From Hyphodiscus hymeniophilus (taxonomy: Eukaryota > Ascomycota > Leotiomycetes > Helotiales > Hyphodiscaceae): 64,000 nucleotides of DNA. Below are positions 45,613 to 57,457 of this stretch, in pieces. The stretch is taken from the NCBI GenBank assembly GCA_016508695.1, contig VNKQ01000016.1, positions 1,178,001-1,242,000 of the forward strand. The letters run 5' to 3'. Position 1 is the stretch's first letter. The number at the start of each line of letters is the position of its first letter. The notes beneath the pieces were generated by a model. The model searched no databases. It worked only from the letters and a program-made list of their open reading frames with translations, and had not been told where the DNA came from. The position numbers were made by a program, and so were the translations under genes.

Positions 45613-47072
45613 ATGTCGTCGGACATACTTGTTAGCACGAGAGAAACAACTTTTGTAACCATTACCACGTTAACTTCAAATGGCGGAGGCAACCCTACTA
45701 CAGAAATCTCTCAGATCACACTTACCTCAAGCACTATTGTCTATGGTCCATCATCAATCAACGAACTTACTTCAGAGCCTAATACCGCAATATCTTCTTC
45801 TTCCTCTTCCATCTCTTTATCCTCTCCCTCTTCTTCTTCGTTGGGCGTGAGCTACCCGACGTCAGCGTACTCGCCAACACCAACCACCTCGAGCTCAAGC
45901 ACTGGTTCTACAAGTCGGGTAGATTCAGACTCAAGTTCATCTACGACATCACCCTTGTCTAGCAAGTCTTCCACGAGTACGCCTGCGCCCACGCATACAT
46001 CTAAGAGTATCTCAACTGGCACTGCTGTAGGCTTAGGGTTTGGGACCGCAATCTTGGGTGCTACCCTAGCGTTACTCGCGATATGGATATGCTTCCGGCA
46101 GCGGCAGAGAACCCGACGAGCTGGTGGACTTCCTCATAGAGACAGCTCAGGAAGGTATGCCGAAGCAAAGCGCAACACTGGCGACAAAGGGTTGTCTCCG
46201 TCCATCATAGCTCTAGATGATATACCTCTGGATCCCGCGGACGATAGTCAAATCCGGAGATCTATGCAAAGCCTTTACGAGTTGGTTTATCAGCACGCCG
46301 AAAATCACTATAGCACAAAGAGCTATCCAGGACGACGTGAAGGCTTGAGCCAGGAGTTGGTACAGTGTGGATGGAGCGCTCGAATGGAGCCGTCCACCCA
46401 AACGATTGCGTCTCTACTTATCAACCCAGTCACACGGCGTGCTGCCATCAGGCACGTTATTTGCCGTGTCATTATCCAGCATATCGACTTGAAGACCAAC
46501 CCCGAGACATCTCTGCTTCCCGCCCATATTGTCGCTTCCGCACAAATGATGTTGACGATGAAACGCACGCCAAAAGAGCAAGAAGGTAAAGTATTGTCAC
46601 CCCTCATTTCTCTCTACACTCTAATACAATTATCTCTTTAGCATTCCCAAACTCATTCTCAAAGTGGCGCCATTTGACTGCCTCGCTGCTGAGTCCACTT
46701 TCCGCGCGTCCAGACAACATGGAGTCAACTCCAGATCTACGGCCAGGCGTTGACCGCACCGTAAAGCTTCTCGGCGGGATTCTTCGCCCATTCATCAAAT
46801 CAGGCACAGAATCTCAACGTAGTCAGTCAGAGAACTTATTTTCACTTGTACTCGAAGGTGCTCATTTCGGTTATTTACTATTCTCTCAACCAGCACTTTG
46901 GACTTTTGGGTGGGTTAGTGAAGACGCTGGTAAAGAGAATCGACGATCTAATATCGGATCCAGTGCTAGGAGTAAGTCTTTTGTCGTATTTCCCAGCATC
47001 GGAAAGGTCACTAGAAGAAATGGAAGTGATACTCTAAGGGTGGTCGTGGAAGCTGTGTCAGAACAAATTTAG
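45613..47072 (+). CDS. Ser/Thr-rich single-pass membrane protein (467 aa)
   Basis: Exons 45613–46585 and 46642–47072 join in phase. The first ~145 residues are very rich in Ser/Thr/Pro (TPTTSSSSTGSTSRVDSDSS) and likely O-glycosylated. One strong membrane helix follows (AVGLGFGTAILGATLALLAI, about residues 141–163), then RQRQRTRR as a stop-transfer. The remaining ~300 residues are presumably cytosolic. There is no obvious N-terminal signal peptide. The layout resembles fungal cell-wall sensor-like proteins (Wsc/Mid2 style), but no WSC or other named domain is visible. A STAND-N-like gene follows on the same strand. Confidence 0.78.
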
Positions 47073-47523
47073 AATCTTGCGTGTTTCAACGTGAACTAAA
47101 CTATTGAATGCTAAATTGAGATTTTGGTGTCTCCAGTGATCAGATGTGACATTTCTTCCAAGTACAGCCTCTGCAAAGTGATACCTGCGGGTTCGTGACG
47201 ATCTGAACGGTGGCACACAAGAGGCGGATGCATACCAACGTGTCAGGCAGACTCATTGGTCATTGGTGAGTACTCACACACATGCAACTCAGCTCATGCA
47301 CTGAAGTCTGCCTATCCTGAGGCTGTGTGGCAGACTTGCAGGCTTCCGTCACACATTTTCCTTTTAATCAACATCCTGCCCCCACACGGCCTGTGAGAAC
47401 AAAACCCCTCTTCATATGCAGCCTCATCTAAATTTAGAGGGAAGAAAGAACATCGACTTAACGACTTCCTTATTAATGATACCCTCGAACGTTTCCCTGG
47501 CTGCATAGTACTATATACCGATT
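47073..47523. other. Intergenic, no gene seen
   Basis: Spacer between two plus-strand genes; probable promoter of the downstream one. Confidence 0.35.
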
Positions 47524-48431
47524 ATGCCAGAGCCAACTGCAGTAGCGATCATCTCGACGGTAGCATCGACGGCTAGCTCGTCCTTGGCAATCGCACGATT
47601 CATTGCAGATATTAAGAACACTCCAACCGATGTGAAGACATGTTTCGACCTTACTCGTCGCATCGATGATGACTTACAGACACTCATCAACCTGCGCGCG
47701 AGACATGAGAAATATCTCCTCACTGTCCCAGACACTCTCAAACGTCTTGACCGAATCATCCATGCTACAAAAGACAGTATCCTAGATGTTTGCAGGCTTC
47801 TTGAAGGATGCCGGAAAGAAGTGTATGAAGGCAATACCATTCCGTTGGGCAGCAAGATGAAGTGGGTTTTGGGAGACAGTGTCGCATTTGCGAGGCGGAC
47901 TGCTAATCTGCAACAACAACATGCTGCGTTGAACGTCGAGATCATAAGCTTGAGACAAATCGGCATGCTTGAGCCTCTCGAAAGAATAACTACGACTACA
48001 TTCGAGAACGTTGAGCTTTTATGTATGGAGAGGAGGAAACCCCAGAGAAGTCACGGTAGACTGGATAGAGGTAAGCCTATTGCCGTGGAAAAATGACTGC
48101 CCAAACGATGAGATTCTATAGTCTAACAATTACTGACTGTGATACTCTAGACCGTCGTAACGGTTCCATTTCCGGGCTCGGAGTTTTACCATTACCCTTG
48201 CCAAGAGAATTGGCCCCTTCAAAGGTCCCAGGAGACAGGGAATACATTCTTATCTCAAACGATGGTCGTCCAAATCTCCCGCAGTTCAATGGTGTCAAGG
48301 ATGGAGATGCGGAAACCAAAGAAGGGGAGAGAATCGTGGAAGAGGATGCAGAGTCTGCTTTCTACAAGGATTTACGAAGACAGGAAGAGGAACGTCAGCG
48401 ACGGCTTGCAGCGAGAAGGGCATTCAAATGA
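47524..48431 (+). CDS. Helical N-domain protein resembling fungal STAND/NLR N-termini (275 aa)
   Basis: Exons 47524–48070 and 48151–48431 join in phase (…SHGRLDR|DRRNGSISG…). The start, MPEPTAVAIISTVASTASSS then LAIARFIADIKNTPTDVKTC, is the amphipathic-helix-plus-bundle type found at the N-termini of many fungal STAND/NLR-like proteins (Helo-like/Goodbye-like). The usual NACHT and repeat domains are absent; the protein ends with a charged helix (YKDLRRQEEERQRRLAARRA). It is either a stand-alone member or a truncated relative. Family placement is by pattern, not search. Confidence 0.72.
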
Positions 48432-48711
48432 AAACATCACTTCTAAACATAGGCCCTTGTGTCTGCAATAGCGAAGACCTTTTAACAACATCTCTCCCAT
48501 GATTCTGTGTATTTGAGACAGCTCAATCTCAATTTCGCTTTGAGAACGATGCAGACCACAAGTAGAATGAAGAAGGAAGCAAACTTACATTCGTGACGAA
48601 GCGGTTTTACTGACCCTGACTCGAAACCTATATCGAGATGAGGGTTGAGTCGCAAAAGAAGAATTGGAAGTCGTCGTCTTGATACTCGAGTACGATACCC
48701 GTGCCGAAGAT

Positions 48712-48713
48712 TA
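48712..48713. repeat. TA target-site duplication, left (Tc1/mariner)
   Basis: TA immediately precedes the terminal CAGTAGT of the mariner element; matching TA at 52218–52219. Confidence 0.75.
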
Positions 48714-49199
48714 CAGTAGTATTCGGGTTAAATTTATTTTCGCGATTTTTCCCGTGTGCCCGCACCACCAAAAATTTAAGCCCCAAATTTACTTAAACTA
48801 GTGATAACTCTATAACGTAACGCTTAATTAAGTCGGTATATAGCTTAAAATACTCTTATTAATTAATACTTTCTAACCCTTAAAGGAATAGGTCTAATAC
48901 GCGGTTATTCCCTTACTATTGCAATAAAAGCCTTAATCTAGATATGCCTTGCGCGCAATATAGATAAACTTAATTAGAATAAAATTACAATTATATTCGA
49001 TACTATTATAGTTATAATACGCAATATATATAAGAAGATAAAGCAAGAGATAGTATTTAGAGAAGCTATTAATTGCAATATACTTAGTCCCCCTTTTACC
49101 TTAATTATAAAAATAGCTAAGTTAATAGCCTACTTAATAAGTATTATATTAGTTATATATTAAGACGAAATCGCTAAATTTCTCTATAATATATACGCT

Positions 49200-49800
49200 A
49201 TTCGAGTTACTTAACCTATTATATTAAAGCTATTAAAACGTATTAATATTATACGTAAGAAGTTAAGTATAAAGCTAAAGTAAAGGAGCGAAGAACTTCG
49301 ATCTAATTATTAATATTAACTCTATATATTCTAGGTAAACTAGCTAGTATATATCGATAAGTATAAGAGTAATAATCGAATTAGAAATCGTCGATTTAGG
49401 TACTCTTAACGCAATATACGTATAGTAATAAAAGAGTAGTTAGTTAGAAAGAAGAGGGTTTAAGTATTACTTATATATTCCCTCGAGGGAGTAATCGACT
49501 TTATATTATTCTATAGCTCTTATATTACTAATATATTTCGTTATTTTATTATTAACGACCTTCTTAATATTATAAACCTATTCTTAATAAAGCATTTAAT
49601 ATTAATAATAGACAACGCTAAGTTTTATTATATTTACATCGATAAGATTAAATATATATACTATATAAAGGGGGTTATTATATTCTTCTTACTTCTCTAT
49701 TCTCTAGATTTTAACCCTATCGAAGAGTTCTTTAGTAAATTCAAGGCTTTTATTAAACGTACTTATCGTATAAAACGTCGTCGATTTGCAGATTACTAAT
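49200..49800 (+). pseudogene. Tc1/mariner DDE transposase remnant
   Basis: The plus-strand translation gives, in order: a first-Asp region (YIDKYKSNNRIRNRRFRYS), the region LEGVIDFILFYSSYITNIF, the second-Asp motif IIDNAKFYY near 49605, and LLLYSLDFNPIEEFFSKFKA, the degraded form of the 'LPPYSPDFNPIE' motif with the third acidic residue. Several stops interrupt it. The N-terminal helix-turn-helix half (about 48950–49200) is too decayed to define. Confidence 0.85.
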
Positions 49801-49849
49801 GATATATTATATAAGTAATTAATTAAGTTAGAATAAGGGAAAAGGCAAA

Positions 49850-52140
49850 AGTAAATACTTACGGGTACTTTCGTTATATTAAAGTCCCTAACGTATTAGA
49901 TAATTAAGTATAGTTTATTATATAAATACTAAGAAAGGAAAGGAGGAAACATTTAAGTATAATCCTTTACTTTAAGTAAGTTATTAAATAAAGATATAGG
50001 GTTAGTAAGGGGGAAATTTCCGTTAGTTAGTTTATACTTACTATTTAATTAATTTAAATAATTTAATTAAACTTTTATCGGATATTAATTCTTTATTTAT
50101 TTAATACTTTTAATACTTAATTTGAGTTTAATAAAATGCGTGGTTATTTAATTATTAAGACTTCTTTAAGTATAAAAATTAAAGAACCCTAAGTATATTA
50201 CCCCCCTCAAAATACTTAACTAACTTATAAAATCGAATAAAAGTAAATAAGAGAAAGAGAAACCAAGTACTCTAATTAGTTAGAAAGAGTATTTTGTAAT
50301 TAAATTCCCTAATTTAAACTTAAAAGAAAGTTTGTATTACCTCTAACCTTACTTACTTAGCCCTTATATTATTCTTTAAACTTAGAGATAGTATCTCGAA
50401 TAAAAAGGGCGACTCTCTTATTTTTAATAAGTATTATAATTAATTTTATATTATCTCTAGTTTCTTTTAACTTAATTTTACTCTTAATAAGTTGTAAGAG
50501 AGAATACTAAATGTTTATAAGTCGGCGGGTCTTAACCTTATTAATAACCTACTTCGACTACTCTTTTTATAACTTTTGATTTTGCCTTTTAAGTATAATA
50601 ATTAATTAAAAAGGAGATAAAGGAGGCTAAGGAATTACTTTTTAAGTTAATAGTTATAATATTATTAGGGGATAGGGAAGTTGCGGCTAAGTAGTATTAT
50701 ATACCGAATACCCAAATTAAGGGGGCTTAAAAGGGGGCTAGAAACTTATTAAATAATAGGGAAGAGAGTATATTAAACGTTATTTAAGTAACTTAATCTC
50801 GTATTTAAGCTTCTCTTATTTTATTTGATTATATAAGCGTTATAATTCGGCTTTAATTAAGGGAGTAGTCGTAATGCTTATAAGAGTAATTAGAACCCCT
50901 CCCCTCCTTTTACTTACCCCCTTTATCGTTACTTTATTTATATACTTAGAGATCTCTATAAACGTATAATTACTAGGAAATAATTTATTTGTATTATTAA
51001 TATAATATATTAACGCTTTGGCCTAGTTGTGTAAGTACTTGTCTTATAGTATAAAGTGGGTTATAGGGTGGGTTTTTGTGACGAAGTAGGCCTTCCCTAT
51101 TCCCTTATTTGAGTATATACTATTATTATACTTTTGGGATTCTTATAGAGACTTTATTATATATTCTAATACGTTAGCTTAATTGTTTAATCGACTCTTT
51201 ATATTTAGTATCTTATTTATACAAGAGTAAGAGGGCTTAGAGAAGTAATAAGAAGAGGGGGTAAATAGAGGAGGGGATAAGCTTATTAAACTATTATAAT
51301 CGTTAACGCTAGTAAGATTAAGGTTAATATAACTTTGCTATTATTTCCTACGTTAAATTAAGCTTAGCTAAGCCTTTATTCCTTTCTTTATAATTAAATT
51401 AGCGGTTTCTAGAAGTATAGGGGGTATAGTATCGTAGAGTCTTATAGTAAGGAATTAATAGCGTATATATACTCGATTTGCTTTTTTAGGGCTATAAAAC
51501 TTTAAGATATCGAGAAAAGAGGTTTATTCCTTTTAATTATATATTAATTTATCGTTTAATTATCTTTAAGTATTATATATTGCCTTTTATCTTTTAAAAT
51601 AAAAGGGTATCCCCCCTAGGTATTATGTCTTATATATATTTACTAATTTGTTATATTCCTTATTAATATTTAAGAAGCTAGGCTTTTCGAATATATTATT
51701 AATATTGCGTATTATATAAAACTTGCTAATTTATAATAAGTCGTAATATATACTAACTTGGAATTTAATTTTATAGACCTTAAAGAGAAGGGGTTTAATA
51801 ACCTTAATATCTATATTAATAGTAGAGTCTATATTAATAGGAGAAGTTATATTCGAAAAAGGCTTAAGTATAATATTAACTTATTCTTTAGTCTTATTCT
51901 TAGTCGAATTAGCCTTCTTTTTAGTAGGTTTTCTAGTGCGTTTAGATATAAGTTCCGTAAGTAAATTTAGCGCGTTATTATATCGAGACTATCTTGTCTT
52001 TTTAGGAGACTTAATACTCGAATTAAAGTATACTCTTTTTGTAAATCGAATAAGTATATTATATCTTTAATTTGCAATTATTAAATCTATAATTAGAGTT
52101 GTAGTTATTAAGTAATTCCCTAGTATAGGTTCGAGTAAGT
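49850..52140. other. Unassigned AT-rich interior of the mariner element
   Basis: About 2.3 kb downstream of the transposase and inside the TIRs. No intact frame exists. On the plus strand around 51010–51240 a longer pattern can be read through stops at would-be Trp codons (TAG for TGG), for example KYLSYSIKWVIGWVFVTK. This may be a decayed second gene or a nested element; I recognise nothing. Confidence 0.4.
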
Positions 52141-52217
52141 AGAATTTGGGCTCAAATTTTTAGTAGTGCGGGCACACGGGAAAAATCGCGAAAATAAATT
52201 TAACCCGAATACTACTA

Positions 52218-52219
52218 TA
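52218..52219. repeat. TA target-site duplication, right (Tc1/mariner)
   Basis: TA immediately follows the terminal ACTACTA of the mariner element; matching TA at 48712–48713. Confidence 0.75.
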
Positions 52220-52335
52220 CCCGGGATTTAGCGACTCACCAAGGCGAGTCCCACACTTCCATTCCCAGAGTAAATGATTCAACAATTATATAAATCTTTT
52301 TGAAGTCCACCTTGCTCTACCTGAGTGCCAGTACT

Positions 52336-53687
52336 ATGACCATCTACACGAAGTCCGAATTGGTAACACCAGGTTGGCGCTCTCCAAGAAAAAGTCTTTA
52401 ACAACAAACTTACCCCTCGTAGCCTCGTCTCCCTCGAGCCCCTCACCTGTAACATGGCACATCATATACTGGGTACTTCTATGCCTCGCCATTAACTCCA
52501 TGGCCCAACCGTCTGGAAGAGTCTGTGGAAATATCGCAATAGAAGTCCGACACAGGATCTACTTGTGCAGCTCTCCCCTCATCTGCCTAGCTGACGCCGT
52601 AGACATGGTCGCGCGATTTCTGGCAATAGTAATATACTTGCGCCTCTCTCCCCGCAAATCATGCCAGCTACTTTTACTCGGACGACATGATGCAGCTGTT
52701 CATGAGGGGCGAGCTTCAATTCTACATTTGCCATCTGAACCGATGCCAGAGATGCGAAATGAAAGCAGCAGATGGCCACGGATGGTCTTCTTCGTTATTG
52801 GTAGCCTTCCTGCTGCAATCAAACTCGCTTCGTTCTCTGGAACGCCTTGGTCGAAGGCTTGGGGGATGATGTTCGTCGCCTCGTATGTTGCCATTGAGCT
52901 ATTTGGTGTTTTGGGACATACGAAGAATGGCGCTTACCCTTCGTCCGTCTCCGAAACTCTGGGCCTCAGTGATCTCGAATGGGAGGACCCTAAAAACGAC
53001 GCTCTCCGCTCCAGAATCAAATCTTTGACTGCAACCATGGAGTTCAGCAGCATCCTGCTGGTTGTCCTTGCCACGTTCAGCCACGTCGGACTTCTATTTT
53101 GGACAGCGGGGACTCTCTGCTTCAGTCTCCTACTTACCGAGGATGTTCTCGAAGTTATCTACATTGTGACAGGCTTCTTCAAAAGCATCACGACGCTGTG
53201 GATTATCATCCTATTTTTTGGAGGTATCCTGCTGAAACGTTTAGGGAGGTTTCCCTCTCAAGTCAATTTCGGGAAGTGGCTATTCATCTCCTGCGCCGTC
53301 CTGGTTTTTACGCCCCAGAGGAGAAGGGGGACGGGCACTGGGGCAAGCTACAACAGCTTTGCGTTGAAGATTATGGTTCTTGTACTTGCCGTAGTTACAT
53401 TTCATTGGTTTTGCCATTTGTTTATGCGGATGGTGTGCAGGAAGTGGCCGGGTGTGGCTCGGGCGCTGCTCATCGATAACCAAGAGTATGAAGCGGTTGA
53501 AGGAGAAAGCCAAGCAGGTGAAGCTGCTATAGAAGTTGATAAGAAAGAAATGAGCCCTATCGACGATAGCGGCTGGTCAGCGTTTTCGCTTTTTCTTGCA
53601 AACATGACACTCTGTTCACTCTGGTATGGCTTCATGTACAATTCCACTGGGACAGTAAATCCTTCATGGACGAATGTGTTTGGGTGA
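52336..53687 (+). CDS. Polytopic membrane protein of unknown function (433 aa)
   Basis: The long frame from 52374 has no ATG near its start. A 37-nt first exon (52336–52372, MTIYTKSELVTP) spliced by a GTTGGC…CGTAG intron to 52423 gives MTIYTKSELVTPASSPSSPS and keeps phase. About seven hydrophobic helices follow (for example HIIYWVLLCLAI, AIKLASFSGTPWSKAWGMMF, SSILLVVLATFSHVGLLFW, TTLWIIILFFGGILL, LKIMVLVLAVVTFHWFCHLF), with a cytosolic-like acidic stretch (NQEYEAVEGESQ). No family is recognised. The start is only about 120 bp from the right end of the mariner element, which therefore sits in its promoter region. Confidence 0.72.
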
Positions 53688-53873
53688 GAGAGGTCAAAAC
53701 TTGGGACTTGGGGGAGCTTTGGAAATCACGAAAAAGACGGAGGGACGGCATTGCGGCTATGAACGGGTAAAAAGATCATGGGGCACTCTGTCAGCTCTAG
53801 ATTCCTCCGTCTATAGTACGCTTACAAACTCCAGCAATGCATTTGCAAATCGTGCTCCATCGATCGTCTTTCT

Positions 53874-55844
53874 TCACTTGCCAGCATCCTCCTTCAGACT
53901 AACAATCCTGTTGAACACTAACTTCTCATCAGTGCTATCTGAATCCATCGCCTGCCACAATTTAGCTGTTGCTCTATATTCGTAAGAAGATAACATACCA
54001 TATAAGCTACACGCATAGCTTGGAACCGAACAGACTCAACACCCCCTTTTCCAAGTTCTGACTCGCCAGCAGCTTCAGGCCATGGTGCACGGCTCTTGAC
54101 TTCGCCGAATCCTGATTCAATCATTGCATGAGGCCAGATCTCTTCGCTCTTGGGATTAATGTCATTCAAAAATCCACCCTCCACATCGTCCGGCTTCTCC
54201 GTCTTGAACAGCGAGTTGTGAATTCGAACCTCCACGTTCCTCGACCCTTCAGCCACCCAGTGGATATATGTCTTAGGTTTGTTTCCCTCCTTGTCGAACA
54301 CGGCTCGAATCTCAGTGACCCTTTCGCCGTCCTTGCTGAAAGAGACTGCTTTGATGGGATACGGAACTTGGAGGAGACCGACAGACTTGCCAGGTGCCAA
54401 TCGAAAATATTCTGGGCTATCGACTTCTCTGAAATCACTGCGCTCGATGTACACTGTCTTCGTAAATTTGACTTTGTGACTACCCATTGCTGAAATCTTG
54501 GGAGAAAACGGAATATCAAGCTCGATTTCCTCGGCGTCCTCAATGACTACAGGTATGGGGTCAAGAACTAACATCAGTCGAGGGACAGTTCGTTCGAGAT
54601 ATCTCCGTACTGTTTGGTCGAAGCGTGCAAGCTGGATGTTGGTAGCACCAGTCGTGACACCTAGTTCATTGACAAATTCGAGAATCGCTCCAGGAGGCAC
54701 ACCTCGTCTTTTGATTCCGATAAGAGTATAAAGCCTTGGATCGTCCCAGCCTCGAACGTAACCTTCATTAACCAGCTTCATAATCTTTCGCTTCGAGAGG
54801 ACTGTACCAGTAATGCTTAGGCGTCCATATTCTCTTTGCATTGGCTCGTAAACTTTCAGAGTCTTGTTCAACCACTCGTACGACACTCTTGATTGAGTAA
54901 ATTCCGTCGTGCAAAGGGAATGGGTGATTCCCTCGAAACTATCACATAGGCAATGGGTGAAGTCATAGGTTGGATAGATCTTCCACTTCGGGCCTGTTCG
55001 ATGGTGTTCTGCATCCAAGACTCTATATGCAGCCAGATCCCACATTTGGGGGTTCCCATCATCAATATTTTGCTTCATACGTAGGAAGGCTTCTCTTGGT
55101 TTGTATTCACCGTCTCTCATTGCACGGAACTTGGAGAGATTCTCCTCCACGGATTGTTTCGCATGGTCGCATCGGAATCGTTCACCGACTCGTGTTTCTC
55201 CACCTCGTTGTTCTTTGATTTCAGCATCTGTTAGGTATTAGCACAGATGCCCCCAAACCCAACTTCAATAATCTACCTCCGCAATGGCACACATAAGCCT
55301 TCTTGGATTTTATCATCTCTTCCGCTTTTTCGTATAGCTTGTCGAAGTTGTCGCTGGAATAGGTGATCTTGTAAGGCTTGAATCCAAGCCACTCGATCAT
55401 ATCCTTAATTGCCGTAAAGTATTTCTCCTCTTCGGCCTCGGGATTGGTATCGTCGAATCGAAGATAACATTTTCCTCCATGGTATTTCGCAAACCCAAAA
55501 TTGATAGCAATTGCTTTCGCATGACCAATGTGTAAGTATCCGTTTGGTTCGGGAGGAAATCTTGTAACAACAGGTGTGGCTTCAGGTGTGGTGTTTCGCT
55601 CGCGATAGAACTCTGGGTAGACTGTGTCGAGGAACCCCACGCGGAACATGTTCAATGGGTCCACAGATTCGTCACTCTTCGTGGCTGCTTTTGAGACTGC
55701 GGGAGCCTTCGGTGGAGCCTCTGCCTTCGCCTTCTTCTTTGCGCGCTTTTGCATCCTCTTCTTCAGCTCTCCCTTCGAAACCATCTCCCCTGTCTCCTCG
55801 TCAAGTTGGAGCTTTGCTGCCCCCTCTGTAATTGCGTCCGCCAT
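53874..55844 (-). CDS. GLN4: Glutaminyl-tRNA synthetase, cytosolic
   Basis: Exons (minus): 55844–55277, 55227–53999, 53951–53874; 624 aa. It charges tRNA-Gln with glutamine (class I). The N-terminal Lys-rich extension ([15 protein letters not shown]) is typical of eukaryotic enzymes. HIGH motif in [20 protein letters not shown] (residues 105–108), then [18 protein letters not shown]-equivalent [10 protein letters not shown] (from residue 332), followed by [14 protein letters not shown] and [13 protein letters not shown], both diagnostic of GlnRS rather than GluRS. The anticodon-binding beta-barrel end ([14 protein letters not shown]) is completed by the small last exon ([20 protein letters not shown]). 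Confidence 0.97.
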
Positions 55845-56188
55845 GATTGATGGTGTAAGAGCAAGTCTAGGTGCGATTTAGTAGGTGAAAGCGTTTTTGT
55901 GGTTGTTCTTGCGGAATGGTTTGCAGATCGTGGTTTGAATACTCCCCGTGCTGTTGAAACGATGTGACTCAAATCGAGGCTGATTTTCTTAGCACAAGGC
56001 TGAACCTAGAATGAAAGCAGTCTAGGGTGGCGCTAGGCAGCTCTTCCCCTCCAACTTGGGGAGCAGCCTTGCGACCTTGGAAGCATTGCCTCGTTCACTT
56101 TCCAATTACGACAACCAAAACCTCGCCACCAAACCAACGATTTGAACTCCCCTTAGCAGCTTGCATCTCAAAGTATATCCACCTTCAT
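55845..56188. promoter_or_regulatory. Shared divergent promoter, GlnRS / macrodomain protein
   Basis: 344 bp separate the two head-to-head ATGs and must carry both promoters. No particular factor site is claimed. Confidence 0.45.
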
Positions 56189-57120
56189 ATGCTCGGCATC
56201 AAAAGAATCATGACGATCATTCCAGCTGCAGAGATCCCTACGGTTTCTCTCCTCTACCGTCTCAAGAAGCTCGCCCCCGCCGAAATTGAGCACGAAAGTC
56301 CTGCGAAACCCTCCCAATCCTTCAACGACCGTATTGGTCTCATCCGTGGTGATATCACGAAACTCGAGGTCGACGCCATTGTTAATGCCGCGAATAACTC
56401 TTTGCTTGGTGGAGGAGGTGTGGATGGCGCAATACACGCAGCTGCCGGACCAGGCTTGCTCAGGGAGTGTCGCAAGCTGAACGGTTGCGCGACAGGATCT
56501 GCAAAGATCACTGGTGCATATGATTTACCATGCAAGAAAGTGATTCACGCCGTTGGCCCGATCTACAGTCGGAGCTATGTCCGGGATAGCGCTAAAGACC
56601 TGGAGTCTTGCTATACTACGAGCTTACAACTGGCTGTTGAGAACGGTTGCAAATCCATTGCTTTCAGTGCTGTGAGTACTGGTGTGTATGGCTATCCCAG
56701 CAATGATGCTGCGCCTGTTGCGATTGGAGCTGTGAAGAAGTTTTTGGAGAGTAAGGATGGAGACAAATTGAAGAAGGTGGTCTTCACTACTTTCGTGATG
56801 AAAGATGTTGAGGCTTATAATCATTGGCTACCGTGAGTTTCAATAGAAGCTGCTTTTCAGCAAGACTAACGGACTGCAGACGCTTCTTCCCGTCAACAGA
56901 GCCTGAAGCTGAAACGGAGAATGAATCTGAAGAGGGATGGGAGGAGGTCAAAGGCGGAGAATCCGCAGAGAATGGACCAGTAGAGAAGGAAGAAGTAAAC
57001 CCCGAAGCAATCGAGGAAGACGCAAGCAACATCACGCTCCCTGATGTTCCTGCTGGCGAGCCAAAAGACGATGGCCCGGCCGCCAAGAAGCAAAAGGCCA
57101 ATGACGAGGAGAAATTGTAA
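56189..57120 (+). CDS. Macrodomain protein, probable ADP-ribosyl hydrolase (MacroD-type), 294 aa
   Basis: Exons 56189–56832 and 56880–57120. The ATG at 56189 is used; an in-frame ATG at 56210 (MTIIPAAEIPTVSLLYRLKK) is an equally good start. The macrodomain begins IGLIRGDITKLEVDAIVNAA, with the substrate-loop motif NAANNSLLGGGGVDGAIHAA (residues 66–85) and the second loop FSAVSTGVYGYPSNDAA. The NSLLGGGGVDGAIH pattern is the MacroD/YmdB type, which removes mono-ADP-ribose from acidic residues and hydrolyses O-acetyl-ADP-ribose. The second exon adds an acidic tail (about 80 aa) ending in AAKKQKANDEEKL, a possible nuclear-localisation signal, so a nuclear role in stress or DNA damage is plausible (inference). 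Confidence 0.93.
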
Positions 57121-57457
57121 CGAGTGATAGCATTTTGAGTGGCGTAGGGATTTGTCATAGGGGAGTCACGGATATGGAGATGAAGTTCGGAGCGAATATA
57201 ATACCATACGATAGTCAAAGTGGAAGACTTTCGTCTTTCGTTTGTCCCTTGTGAAATGATCACGTGACTATACTCAAACCGTGGATTATTGACTGTTAAC
57301 ATTCTGATTTCCACTTTAAACCATCGTTCAGCCCACGGCCCAAAGTCATATTGAACTGCAATCCACTAGTTGATTCGGAAACAGGCCACGGCTGCTATCT
57401 GAGATGGCAATATGATAGCTTTCTGATTGTCAGGCCCCTCATTTCTGCAAACAAAAA

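Larger units (their letters stand above)
48714..52217 (+). mobile_element. Tc1/mariner-superfamily element with long TIRs, RIP-degraded (3.5 kb)
   Basis: Terminal inverted repeats of about 70 bp start CAGTAGTATTCGGGTTAAAT on the left and TAGTAGTATTCGGGTTAAAT on the right (reverse complement). They share the GC-containing block TTCGCGATTTTTCCCGTGTG followed by CCCGCAC. Mismatches between the arms are nearly all C/T or A/G. The element is bordered by TA on each side (48712–48713 and 52218–52219), the expected duplication. The interior is AT-rich with scattered stops. At 3.5 kb it is much longer than typical fungal mariners, with about 2.3 kb beyond the transposase unexplained. Confidence 0.93.

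Noticed and set aside
51758..51964. 68-codon plus frame in the mariner interior
   Set aside because: Ile/Asn/Lys/Phe-rich, as expected by chance from AT-rich RIP DNA; no motif.
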